This document shows, piece by piece, positions 15,201-23,687 of a stretch of 49,165 bases of DNA (the stretch's first letter is position 1; every line of letters starts with the position of its first letter). Under the pieces are notes generated by a model. The model ran no database searches. It was not told the DNA's origin and was given only the letters and a program-made list of their open reading frames with translations. This DNA is from Nesterenkonia salmonea (GTDB lineage Bacteria; Actinomycetota; Actinomycetes; Actinomycetales; Micrococcaceae): positions 1-49,165 of the forward strand of contig NZ_VAVZ01000028.1 of the NCBI RefSeq assembly GCF_005771525.1, given 5' to 3'. The position numbers were made by a program, and so were the translations under genes.

Positions 15201-17013
15201 GCCCGCCAACCGTGCCGCACTCACCCAAGAGCTCGCCCCACCCCGCGGGTTCCGCCTGGCCCAGGCCGTGGGCACCACCTTCACCCTGGATCTCAATGCT
15301 GCCCTGGCCGTGCCGCTGGCTTTCTCAGGGTTCGGCGCCGACGAGGACCCGGACCAACCCGATGACTCGGACCAGCCCCAGGACCAGCGGACCAGCGTGA
15401 TCGCGGCACTGATGAGTGTCGCCGAGAAGATCGATATCTTCGCCCAGGCCGGAGCCATAGGTGCCCGGCAGACCTCCGAGCTCTTCGAGCTGCTGGGCCC
15501 GATGATTCACCAGGTCTCCCCGCCCCGCGGCATGATCTTCCACCCCAAGGCCTGGTTGCTGGAGTTCGAGAACGACAACGGCGAGCGCGCCTACCGCCTG
15601 CTGTGCTCCAGCCGGAATCTCACCTTCGATCGGACCTGGGATGCGATGATCCGCTTAGACGGGGCGCCTGCCACCACGCCCGCTGCCGCTGAGCAGGCCG
15701 CCCGACGCAATGCCCCGCTGCTGGGCCTGCTGGAGCATATCTGCGCAGATGACATGCTGATGGGTACCCTCCCGGAGTCCCGGCGTCGTCGTGTGCTGGG
15801 TCTGGGGCAGCGGCTGCAGGGGGTGGACTGGGACCTGTCGCGGGATGTCCGGGAGCTGCGGTTCCAGGCCCACGGCGTGCCCGGCCTCAAAACTCCCGAT
15901 CCTGAGCTTGAGGGTAGGGAGAGTCTGATCGTCTCTCCCTTCCTGACCTCTGAGGGGGTATCCCGCCTGGCTCGGCGCAGCGGCCGCGGGGAAGTCCACC
16001 TGGTCTCCCGGGCTGAATCCCTGGAGGCCGTAGGCTCCTCCGCATTGGAGGGGGTGAGCTGCTGGGTGCTGGATCCCTCTACAGCGGAGCAGGAGGAGGA
16101 CGAGACCGGGCTCTCCGGTCTGCACGCAAAAATACTGGCGCTGTCCACCGGGCACCGGGGGCGTGTCCTGATCGGCTCAGCCAACGCCACCGGTCCCGGC
16201 TGGGACGGGAATGTGGAGCTGATGGTGGATGTGGAGTCCACTCGTCCGGAGTTCCGGCCGCCTGAGCTTCGCGAGTCCTTCCAGGCCATGCTGGTCAAAT
16301 ACACCCCGCAACAGGTGGAGCCGGATGAGGACCTCCAGACCGATGAACTGGAGAAGCTGCAGCGCGCCGCGCTGAGACTGGCCAGCGTCCCGGTGAGCGT
16401 CACCGTCTCAGGGGAGGGGCCCTTTCAGGTTCAGGTGGCCGCGGGTGAGCACACTCTGCCGAAGGGCATCGCCCGGGTGAGCTGGCATCTGCTGCTGGAT
16501 AAGTCCCTAGGCGGGGAGGGCCTGCCCGTCGAACCCGCAGTGTTCGAGGAGGTCGATCTGCGCCGCATCAGCCCATTCATCCAGGTCACCGCGGAGGATG
16601 AGGCAGGCAGATCAGCCACCATGATCCTGCTGGCCGAGCTGCACGGCGACCCGCCTGATCGCCGGGAGGCTATCATCGCCGCACGCCTGGCGGACCCGGC
16701 GCGGCTGCTCCAGCTGATCATGCTGCTGCTGGAGCTCTCCTCCGACGGGCTCGAGACCCAGCTGCTGGCCCAGGAGGAGGACCCTGCGGCCGGATCCTCC
16801 CGCTGGGGCGCCGGGGGCCGGCAGTTCCCAGGACTGCTCGAGGCACTGCTGCGAGCCCTAGCCGCTGGGCCCGATGGCATGGCGGAGGTCCAACGGCTGC
16901 TGGAGTTCATCCGCCGGTCATCTGAAGCTGCGAACCTCCCCCAGGACTTCCTGCAACTCTGGGATGCGGCCTGGCAGGCTCACCGGATGGAGAACCTTGG
17001 GGAAGAGTTATGA
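15193..17013 (+). CDS. Phospholipase-D-family nuclease with two HKD-type motifs
   Basis: A 606-aa protein starting at ATG 15193. The N-terminal PLD half has IFHPKAWLLEF (H117, K119) followed by LLCSSRNLTFD. The second half has SGLHAKILAL (H311, K313) followed by VLIGSANATGPGW and a GNVELMVDV strand. These are both halves of a two-motif PLD active site, as in PLD nucleases and DrmC-like proteins. The remaining roughly 250 C-terminal residues are acidic and helical with no recognised motif, and may bind the partners. It overlaps its neighbours on both sides (8 and 4 bases), so all three proteins are probably made together as a complex. It could cut DNA or RNA, or lipid; nuclease is the more likely given the helicase. 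Confidence 0.82.
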   Translation: MLEPANRAALTQELAPPRGFRLAQAVGTTFTLDLNAALAVPLAFSGFGADEDPDQPDDSDQPQDQRTSVIAALMSVAEKIDIFAQAGAIGARQTSELFELLGPMIHQVSPPRGMIFHPKAWLLEFENDNGERAYRLLCSSRNLTFDRTWDAMIRLDGAPATTPAAAEQAARRNAPLLGLLEHICADDMLMGTLPESRRRRVLGLGQRLQGVDWDLSRDVRELRFQAHGVPGLKTPDPELEGRESLIVSPFLTSEGVSRLARRSGRGEVHLVSRAESLEAVGSSALEGVSCWVLDPSTAEQEEDETGLSGLHAKILALSTGHRGRVLIGSANATGPGWDGNVELMVDVESTRPEFRPPELRESFQAMLVKYTPQQVEPDEDLQTDELEKLQRAALRLASVPVSVTVSGEGPFQVQVAAGEHTLPKGIARVSWHLLLDKSLGGEGLPVEPAVFEEVDLRRISPFIQVTAEDEAGRSATMILLAELHGDPPDRREAIIAARLADPARLLQLIMLLLELSSDGLETQLLAQEEDPAAGSSRWGAGGRQFPGLLEALLRALAAGPDGMAEVQRLLEFIRRSSEAANLPQDFLQLWDAAWQAHRMENLGEEL

Positions 17014-20000
17014 CCGGCTACCGTGCAGCCGAGCATCTGGCCGGGCTCAAGGACTTTCAGCGCAATGCGGTGGAGCATGTCATCGACCGGTTCTACGGGG
17101 CTGGCCGCCAGACCGGCAGCGGGCGCTTCCTGGTCGCGGATGAGACAGGGCTAGGCAAATCAGTGATCGCCCGCGGGGTGGTGGCCCGCACCATGGAGGA
17201 GCTCGCCGCCCAGGGCCGCAGCTCGGTGACGGTGCTCTACATCTGCTCGAATCTGGACCTGGCCCGGCAGAATCTTTCCCGCCTGGACATCACCGGAGGG
17301 AGGATCGCGCCCACGTCCACACGGCTGGCCGAGCTCGCCCGGTATCCGGAGCTGCTGCGGCAGTCCCATGACGTGGGTGGCACACAGCTGAACCTGGTCT
17401 CCTTCACCCCGGGGACATCGTTCCCGGAACGGGGCGGCCGGCGTAGCGGCAATGCTCGGGAGCGTGCCCTGATCACGGTGCTGCTGAACCAGATCACAGG
17501 GGCCGACGACGTCGAGGAACGCGCAGCCGCCCTGCTGATGCAGGGAGACGTCACCTCGGTGGAGCGCTTCGAGAACCGGATCCAGTGGTGCCGGCAGGAA
17601 CTGGGCGAGGCCGGTCCCGACCGACTGATCACAGAGTCCTTCGCCCGCATCGCCGAGGAGTCTGGAGCCCTGGGGCACTTCCGCAGTATGCGCCAGAAGG
17701 CGCTGGGCGCCGAATCCCTCTCCCCGGAGTGGACGGAGGTCAACCGGCGGCTGGGTCTGATCTACGCCTTGCGCTCGGACCTGTCCCGGGCCGGGGCGGC
17801 CGCGATGACCCCGGACCTAGTGATCCTGGATGAGTTCCAACGGTTCCGGAAGCTGATGGCAGCCCCCGGCAGCCCGGAGGACTCCCCAGCCGCGGAGCTG
17901 GCGAGGAGCCTCTTTGGCCAGCGGGACTCGAAGCTCCTGCTGCTCTCCGCCACGCCGTACTCTCCCTATACGGCAGTGCAGGAGGCCGAGGACCACCACC
18001 AGGACTTCCTCACCGTGGTGGACTTTCTGGCCGGTCACAGTCAGCAGAAAGTCCAGGAGGTTCAGGGCTCGCTGGCGGAGTTCCGCCGGTCGCTGCACAG
18101 CGGAGATCCCAGCCGGCCCCAGCAGGCAGCCCAGTCGGTGCGCAGCTCCCTGTTGGAGGTGATGAGCCGGTCTGAGCGCCCTCCGCTGGATGAGCACCAG
18201 GACCTGGTCGACGTCGTGATTCCCTCGATCCCTGTGCCTGAGCCGCAGGACTTCGCCGACTGGGTGGTGATGCGCCGGATGGCTCGGCACCTGGGCAGCC
18301 ACATCAGCTCTGCCTATTGGAAGTCGGTGCCGCATTTCAGCACCTTCATGAACGCCTACCAGATCGGGCGCAAGATCCGGGAACAGGTCGAGCAGAACCA
18401 CACCGAGCTGCAGTCCATGCTGGTCCGCACCACCCGGATCACCTCGGAGATGGTGGAAGCGGGTGAGCACATCGATCTGGGCAGCGGATACCTGAGGCAT
18501 CTGGCTGCTGAGACAGTGGATGCCGGCTGGTGGCGGATGCTCTGGCTGCCGCCCTCTATGCCCTATCTGAAGCATGGGGAGGTGTATCGGCCGCTGGCGG
18601 ATCAGAGCCCCACCAAGCATCTGATCTTCTCTTCCTGGGCGGCGGTGCCGGCGGCGGTCTCTTCTCTGCTCAGCTATGAGGCCAACCGGAGAGTGAGCCA
18701 GGCCCTGCCCGGAGGCGATCAGCCGGCCAGCTATGGTGAGCGCCTGGCCGTCAGGGAGGATCCCGGCGGACGGCCGGCCTCCATGTCGGTGATGACTCTG
18801 TTCTGGCCGCACCCGCAGCTGGCCCGGGCAGGGGATCCGCGCCGACATGCTGATGCTCCGCTCTCAGCCCAGAGCCTGGTCAAGCGGGTGGCTGCGAAGC
18901 TGCAGCCACCCCGGCACGGCCGTTTCCGCCCTTCCGGCACACCTCAGCCGTGGAATGCCTTCTTCTCCCGCCCGGGTGCGGTGCCCCCTGGAGCCGATCC
19001 GTACCAGGTGCGGCAGCAGGCCGGAGAACGCGATGTCACCCGCACAGAGGCTTTCCGCCTGCACACTGAGGCTGCGCTCTCCCAGCCTGAGGACGAGGCC
19101 GCCTGGCATGAGATGCTGCCGCGGCTGGCGGCCTTCTCCCCGGGCTCCATCGCCTACCGATGCCTTCAACGCATCGCCCCGGAGCTTGATGAGGCGAGGA
19201 TCTGGCATGCCGCCTGGGACCTGAGCCTGGAGCTGCGGGCCATGTTCAATCGTGAAGAGACCGCCCGGCTGCTGACTGCAGTGATGGGACGGAAGACCCC
19301 GCGGGAGCAGATCCTGGACTATATCGCCGACGGCGATCTGGAGGCGGTGCTGGATGAGTACCTCTTCCAGCTGGTGACCGAGCTGGGTGAGCCCACCACG
19401 GCGCAGGCGCTGAAACGGATCGTCGACCGCGCCGCCCAGGGGATGGCGATGCGCCCGGTGGCCCAGGTCGGACATGACTATACGGCCGCTGGGGATTCTC
19501 AGGTTCGGTTCGACGGCGTGCGGTTCGCCTCCCGGTACGGCACCGGGGCGCAGGTTGATTTCGACCAGTCCAGCCACCGGCAGGGGGAGGTGCGCACCTC
19601 CTTCAACTCACCATTCGCCCCGTTCGTGCTGGCCAGCACCTCGGCGGGGCAGGAGGGCATCGACTTCCACTGGTGGTGCCACCGCGTGGTGCATTGGAAT
19701 CTGCCCTCTAACCCGGTGGACTTCGAGCAGCGAGAGGGGCGGGTCAACCGTTTCGCCGGCCATGCTGTGCGCCGCAATATCGCGCAGCACCACCGCCGGG
19801 AGGCTGCTGAGGCGGAGCACCGGCCCTGGCATGCGGCCTTCTCAGCCGCGGCGCAGAACAGCCAGGCACGCCAGCGCTACGGCTCCTTCTCACCGTGGTG
19901 GGTCTACCAGGGCGATGCCAGGATCCAGCGAGTGATCTACAGCTATCCGCACAGTGCGGAGCTGAGTCGGTACGAGCGTCTGCGAGAGACGCTCACCAAT

Positions 20001-20114
20001 TACCGGCTGACCCTGGGCCAGCCCCGGCAGGAGGATCTGTTGGCCCTGATCAGGGCGTCCGGAGGAGAGTCGGGCCGGCTGACGACTATCGACCTGAGTC
20101 CGCCAGCCTGCTGA
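17010..20114 (+). CDS. DEAD/SNF2-like helicase with large inter-lobe insertion
   Basis: A 1034-aa superfamily-2 helicase. Motif I is VADETGLGKSVIARG (about 43-57), motif II ILDEFQRF (D274, E275), motif III LLLSATPYSP (about 311-320). The second RecA lobe is far downstream: ASTSAGQEGIDFHWW and HWNLPSNPVDFEQ, then motif VI REGRVNRFAG at about 909-918. The roughly 560 residues between the lobes are far more than a normal helicase linker and contain WSADW-free, mostly helical sequence I do not recognise. The start overlaps the PLD stop by 4 bases. It would supply ATP-driven translocation or remodelling for the nuclease. I considered DISARM DrmA/DrmD and found no DUF1998 or methylase partner. Confidence 0.85.
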   Translation: MTGYRAAEHLAGLKDFQRNAVEHVIDRFYGAGRQTGSGRFLVADETGLGKSVIARGVVARTMEELAAQGRSSVTVLYICSNLDLARQNLSRLDITGGRIAPTSTRLAELARYPELLRQSHDVGGTQLNLVSFTPGTSFPERGGRRSGNARERALITVLLNQITGADDVEERAAALLMQGDVTSVERFENRIQWCRQELGEAGPDRLITESFARIAEESGALGHFRSMRQKALGAESLSPEWTEVNRRLGLIYALRSDLSRAGAAAMTPDLVILDEFQRFRKLMAAPGSPEDSPAAELARSLFGQRDSKLLLLSATPYSPYTAVQEAEDHHQDFLTVVDFLAGHSQQKVQEVQGSLAEFRRSLHSGDPSRPQQAAQSVRSSLLEVMSRSERPPLDEHQDLVDVVIPSIPVPEPQDFADWVVMRRMARHLGSHISSAYWKSVPHFSTFMNAYQIGRKIREQVEQNHTELQSMLVRTTRITSEMVEAGEHIDLGSGYLRHLAAETVDAGWWRMLWLPPSMPYLKHGEVYRPLADQSPTKHLIFSSWAAVPAAVSSLLSYEANRRVSQALPGGDQPASYGERLAVREDPGGRPASMSVMTLFWPHPQLARAGDPRRHADAPLSAQSLVKRVAAKLQPPRHGRFRPSGTPQPWNAFFSRPGAVPPGADPYQVRQQAGERDVTRTEAFRLHTEAALSQPEDEAAWHEMLPRLAAFSPGSIAYRCLQRIAPELDEARIWHAAWDLSLELRAMFNREETARLLTAVMGRKTPREQILDYIADGDLEAVLDEYLFQLVTELGEPTTAQALKRIVDRAAQGMAMRPVAQVGHDYTAAGDSQVRFDGVRFASRYGTGAQVDFDQSSHRQGEVRTSFNSPFAPFVLASTSAGQEGIDFHWWCHRVVHWNLPSNPVDFEQREGRVNRFAGHAVRRNIAQHHRREAAEAEHRPWHAAFSAAAQNSQARQRYGSFSPWWVYQGDARIQRVIYSYPHSAELSRYERLRETLTNYRLTLGQPRQEDLLALIRASGGESGRLTTIDLSPPAC

Positions 20115-20141
20115 GCACGCCGTCGTCGTGCTTTCCAGGCG

Positions 20142-20174
20142 AAGGTGGGCCATTCTCCGCACCGGGCCCACCTT
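20142..20174 (+). terminator. Hairpin after the helicase gene
   Basis: AAGGTGGGCC (20142-20151) and GGCCCACCTT (20165-20174) form a perfect 10-bp stem with a 13-base loop, 28 bases after the helicase stop. There is no T-run, as is common in actinobacterial terminators. It likely ends the three-gene operon. Confidence 0.7.
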
Positions 20175-20289
20175 CATCCCGCGGCTACGAAGGAGTCCAT
20201 GGATCCCAGAAGGTGTGTGTATTCCCGAGCGCGTTCTTGGTATGCCGAGCGCCAGGGAGGAGTCCTGGTGGTGACGTTCTGGCTGACCT

Positions 20290-20913
20290 CTAACTGGGAC
20301 GAGGAAGGTCTCGGATGTTCTCTCTGCGGATCGTGAAGTAGGTAGAGGGTCCTCCGCCGCGCAGCATGGGCCGAGCGTCTGCCGTCTGGTAAATGCCGTC
20401 CTTGAGCAAAGACTGATGAATGTGCACCCCGACGACCTCGCCGAAGACCATGTGGGTCACAGTTTCTGCGCCATCAGAGCTCAGCAGGGGCAGGACTTGG
20501 GTGGTGCGGCACTCAAAGACTGTCTTGGATTCAGCCACATGAGGTACCGAGATGATGGTCGATGCAGCCGGGGTGACACCGGCGAGGGCAAATTCATCAA
20601 CCCCAGCAGGTGCTTCCAAAGACGTTTGGTTCATTGCCTCGAAGAGGTCCTCGTCAGCGAGGTTCCAGCAGAACTCTCCGGTCATCTCAGCGTTGTGCAG
20701 AGTGTCTTTCTGCCCGTTGCTGGCGAAACCAATAATCGGCGGCGTGTAGTTGAAGGCGTTGAAAAAGCTGTACGGCGCCAGGTTAAGGACCCCATTCTTG
20801 CCCTGAGTGGAAATCCATCCAATGGGTCGCGGGGCGATGATCGAATTGAAGGGCGAATGGGCCAATCCATGCCCGGCAGCTGGTTCGTAGAAGTGCGTCT
20901 GAGCGGTGTCCAT
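20290..20913 (-). CDS. Flavin reductase-like FMN-binding protein
   Basis: The start is ATG 20913 (MDTAQTHFYEP, 207 aa), preceded by a GGAGG ribosome-binding site. The frame upstream to 20952 is not needed. The family core is NSIIAPRPIGWISTQGKNG, LAPYSFFNAFNYTPPIIGF and, later, HMVFGEVVGVHI. This is the split-barrel FMN-binding fold of the DIM6/NTAB flavin reductase group, which binds flavin and usually reduces it with NAD(P)H or acts in an oxygenase pair. No oxygenase gene is adjacent, so the substrate is unknown. It is the first ordinary chromosomal gene after the defence operon. Confidence 0.88.
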   Translation of the reverse strand: MDTAQTHFYEPAAGHGLAHSPFNSIIAPRPIGWISTQGKNGVLNLAPYSFFNAFNYTPPIIGFASNGQKDTLHNAEMTGEFCWNLADEDLFEAMNQTSLEAPAGVDEFALAGVTPAASTIISVPHVAESKTVFECRTTQVLPLLSSDGAETVTHMVFGEVVGVHIHQSLLKDGIYQTADARPMLRGGGPSTYFTIRRENIRDLPRPS

Positions 20914-20990
20914 GGCGGGTCCTCCGATAATTGAGGTGCAGACCGCTTTCATGCGGCACCAGTGAGCATCTCACGAATGACTCTCGATGA

Positions 20991-21902
20991 TCAGGGGAGC
21001 GGAGATCCGCAAATGGCCTCGTCCGACTGAATTCTGTGGAGCGACCGTAACCCCAGGTCACGCATGGTGGGATGAGAATCGCAGTAGTACCAGACCAGCC
21101 CCATCGCCTGTTGAAAAGCCCAGGCCGCTCCGCGCTGCCACTCCAGATCCGAACAGTTCAAGCTTGTTCGGAGTCTGGCTCGTAGTGGTTTGTCGAGCAG
21201 GTGCCACGCTGACACAAGGTCCAGAGCTGGGTCGGCAGGCCCAAATCCGCCCCCGTCGAGAAGTCCGCTCAGGCGACCTTTATCGAGAAGGATGTTGCCA
21301 GGAATTAGATCCCCGTGCGTCATCGCGTCTGGATACTCGTGTGGAAGCTCCCGAAACCGGTGCCACAGGCGGCGCAGGAGTGGAACGTCGAGCAGCTCTT
21401 GGCTCTTGTGGAAACAGGTATCCATCCATTCATCGTGAGCCTTGAGTTCTCCGCCGCGGCCGTTGCCGGAGAATTGGCGATCCTGGGTATCGGTCTGACG
21501 AAGTTCGTTGATAAGTACGGCAAGGTCGTCAGTGAACCTCTGTGACGTGGCCACATTGGTCGGAGTCGCGACCTGGCCGGAAATCCAGGTCTGAACCGAC
21601 CATGGCAGTGGATAGTCAAGCCCGGGCTTGCCTAGCGCCACCACTGACGGCACGGACACCGATACTGAAGCGGCGAGTTCCTTGAGGGCCTTGGCTTCAT
21701 ATTGAACCACTTCTGCGACTTCACTTGGCTCCGCGAACCGCAGCGGAAAGCGGGCGACGAAGCGTTCGCCGATGCGGATGATCATGTTCGCGGTTCCGGC
21801 CACTTCGAGCCACTGCAGCGGTTGGTCACTCCACTTTGGGAACTGGCTGCGGATCAGGTTCGCGCCAGATTCAGGGGTGAGTCCGATGCTATTTTCGTGC
21901 AC
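20991..21902 (-). CDS. Aminoglycoside phosphotransferase-like kinase (APH family)
   Basis: A 303-aa protein from GTG 21902. The kinase-like fold is shown by an N-lobe with ANMIIRIGERFVARFP, the catalytic loop MTHGDLIPGNILL (HGDxxxxN) and the metal-binding GLLDGGGFGPADPALDL. The family phosphorylates small molecules such as aminoglycosides, macrolides, choline or homoserine. The hinge segment PLPWSVQTWISGQ resembles members annotated as streptomycin- or hygromycin-type kinases, but substrate cannot be read from sequence. It stands alone, divergent from the PspC gene. Confidence 0.83.
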   Translation of the reverse strand: MHENSIGLTPESGANLIRSQFPKWSDQPLQWLEVAGTANMIIRIGERFVARFPLRFAEPSEVAEVVQYEAKALKELAASVSVSVPSVVALGKPGLDYPLPWSVQTWISGQVATPTNVATSQRFTDDLAVLINELRQTDTQDRQFSGNGRGGELKAHDEWMDTCFHKSQELLDVPLLRRLWHRFRELPHEYPDAMTHGDLIPGNILLDKGRLSGLLDGGGFGPADPALDLVSAWHLLDKPLRARLRTSLNCSDLEWQRGAAWAFQQAMGLVWYYCDSHPTMRDLGLRSLHRIQSDEAICGSPLP

Positions 21903-21980
21903 GTCCTCAGCCTATCCGTGATATGAGGAGCAGAACGGCCTACCTTGTAGCTCAGGGTTCTCGGGCGTAGTCTCAAACGC

Positions 21981-22235
21981 ATGGAGCGATTCTTCAACAT
22001 TATCCGGAGCAGCGGTTTCCGACGTGGCCCCGACCGGTTGCTGGCTGGTCTCGCCGGCAGTATTGCGCATCGACTGGGCGTCAACGTGTGGCTTGTTCGG
22101 CTCCTCGTGCTTATCTCATTTCTGCTCCCTGTCATCGGGCTGGGACTGTATCTCCTGCTGTGGGCGCTCACGCCATGGCAGGACGGCTCTATTCCGCTTG
22201 AACGGGTGCTCAACGGCCAGGGCGGTCCTCAGTAG
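21981..22235 (+). CDS. PspC-domain membrane protein
   Basis: An 84-aa protein with the PspC pattern: GFRRGPDRLLAGLAGSIAHRLGVNVWLVR, followed by one long hydrophobic segment (about 41-63, LLVLISFLLPVIGLGLYLLLWAL) and PW. PspC domains are linked to envelope-stress sensing. In actinobacteria they often stand alone as small proteins of unknown role. It reads towards the DoxX-like gene with a gap of 26 bases; the two may be cotranscribed. Confidence 0.85.
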   Translation: MERFFNIIRSSGFRRGPDRLLAGLAGSIAHRLGVNVWLVRLLVLISFLLPVIGLGLYLLLWALTPWQDGSIPLERVLNGQGGPQ

Positions 22236-22261
22236 TCTGCGCACAGAGATAGGCTGACGCC

Positions 22262-22648
22262 ATGTCTTCTTGCGCACGCACCACCGGCCGAGTACTGCTG
22301 GGTTCAGCCCTGACATTCGCAGGTATTTCTCACCTTGCATGGGCTCGTGACGAGTTCCAGGCGCAGGTGCCTGAGTCTCTGCCCCTCGATCCGGATACCA
22401 CTGTCTTAGCCTCTGGCGTGGCGGAAATCGCCCTTGGAGCGGCGCTGCTCGCATCACGGGAACACCGCCCGTTGGTGGGCAACCTCACCGGAGCGTTCTT
22501 CGCGGCCGTGTTCCCCGGAAACATCGCTCAGTACGTCAACAGGCGCGACGGCTTCGGGCTCGATACAGACCGCAAACGGCTCGTGCGACTATTCTTCCAG
22601 CCTGCGCTTATCGGTCTCGCCGTATGGTCAACCCGCCGCCCTTCCTGA
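22262..22648 (+). CDS. DoxX-like small membrane protein
   Basis: A 128-aa protein with about four hydrophobic stretches: 9-25, 50-65, 72-93 and the C-terminal 110-122. SALTFAGISHLAW at the start and VASGVAEIALGAALL-type spacing fit the DoxX/DUF4870-like family. The role is unknown; relatives act in redox stress or sulfur metabolism. A TAGGCT hexamer about 14 bases before ATG suggests a promoter of its own with a very short leader. Its stop directly abuts a LacI-like remnant on the other strand. Confidence 0.65.
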   Translation: MSSCARTTGRVLLGSALTFAGISHLAWARDEFQAQVPESLPLDPDTTVLASGVAEIALGAALLASREHRPLVGNLTGAFFAAVFPGNIAQYVNRRDGFGLDTDRKRLVRLFFQPALIGLAVWSTRRPS

Positions 22649-22743
22649 ACCACAACGTCGGTTCTGCCGAGCTCCAGCAAATGTTCGGCCAGAAGGCGGC
22701 CGCCGCGGTAGTCATCACACGTCACTGGGTCATGCCCGTCACT
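22649..22743 (-). pseudogene. Fragment of a LacI-family regulator
   Basis: About 30 codons on the minus strand read SDGHDPVTCDDYRGGRLLAE and continue with a typical HLLELGRTDVVV. This is the start of the periplasmic-binding-like ligand domain of LacI-type regulators. Nothing related is found upstream or downstream, so it is a remnant. Recognition is by pattern only and the piece is short. Confidence 0.45.
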
Positions 22744-22785
22744 CCGATGTGAGGAGAGACGGCCGGGAAGTTTGGACGCTGCTGG

Positions 22786-23328
22786 TCAGTCCTTCTTTGT
22801 GACGGCTCGGACCACATTGAGTCCGCCGAGCACGACCAGCGAAATGCCCAGGAGCCACCAGAGAATCACAGTGCCCCACAGCGGGCTGCTCAGCAGTGTG
22901 ACACCGGCGACCACGGAAATAATGGAGAACACGACCGTGAGCGCTTTCGAGCTGACCTGCCCAAGTGTGAATAGTGCAGTAACACCTTCGATGATCCACA
23001 TGATGCCCACCATGATGGTCACGAAGACGGCGAGGAAAGCCGCTGACTCCTGTAACGAGATGAACGCATAAGCCCCAGCGAGCACATACAGCAGGCCGAG
23101 GACAGCGTGGCCGATGCGACCCCCGGCGCCGAGGTTCTTGGATAAGAAACCGATAGCCGCGTAGACAAGACCTGCGACTATCGCGTAGACAGCGATGACG
23201 GCGGTGAGCGCGACGGCGGCCCTGGTGGGCCAGGCGAGCACGGCTATGCCGAAACCGACGGCAGCGAGACCCACGATGAGTAGGGCGAGTCGGGCTCCCT
23301 TGGCTGGAATGGTACGGGTGGTTGACAT
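22786..23328 (-). CDS. HdeD/DUF308-family membrane protein
   Basis: A 180-aa protein with six hydrophobic segments in three pairs: roughly 13-32, 38-60, 72-90, 97-117, 128-145 and 150-172. This is the layout of DUF308/HdeD proteins. HdeD of E. coli is linked to acid resistance; the actinobacterial members are uncharacterised. Basic residues flank the ends (STTRTIPAKGAR, RAVTKKD). It is monocistronic. Confidence 0.82.
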   Translation of the reverse strand: MSTTRTIPAKGARLALLIVGLAAVGFGIAVLAWPTRAAVALTAVIAVYAIVAGLVYAAIGFLSKNLGAGGRIGHAVLGLLYVLAGAYAFISLQESAAFLAVFVTIMVGIMWIIEGVTALFTLGQVSSKALTVVFSIISVVAGVTLLSSPLWGTVILWWLLGISLVVLGGLNVVRAVTKKD

Positions 23329-23409
23329 GCGGATTCCTCAGCTGCTCGCTGTTCAGTTACGGGGTACATCCAGCCTATGCCCGATCCTGTTCGCAGGCCA
23401 TAGAAGCGG

Positions 23410-23655
23410 TCCCAAGCCCTCAACGGCGTCGTCGCGATGATTGACGAAGAGGTGGACCAAGTACTGAGCATGGCCTCCCTGGCCCATCGCCTCGGTGTGA
23501 AGCCACCATCTCTATACAAGAATGTGGACGGGATGTCCGGAATTCACCGCGGCATCATGCTTCGGGCAAAAGCGGCTCGCGCAGGTTTTTGGGACAGGCT
23601 GCCATTGGTGGAAGAGACCCTGACTTGGGGCCTCACGATCCGTGAGAATTGTTAG
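23410..23655 (+). pseudogene. Truncated TetR-family regulator (DNA-binding domain only)
   Basis: The frame reads through ATG 23437 with DEEVDQVLSMASLAHRLGVK followed by PPSLYKNVDGMSGIHRGIM. This is the helix-turn-helix of TetR regulators of the type that bind small hydrophobic ligands. It ends at 23655 after about 70 codons, with no ligand-binding domain following, and a usual N-terminal helix is incomplete. It is best read as a decayed gene. Confidence 0.6.
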
Positions 23656-23687
23656 CACCACACCGGCGCTGGCCGTAAGCTAAGGCC

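Noticed and set aside
13965-20114. Assignment of the operon to DISARM or Druantia.
   Set aside because: There is a helicase and a PLD protein, but no DUF1998 protein, no methylase and no DruA-D-like genes.
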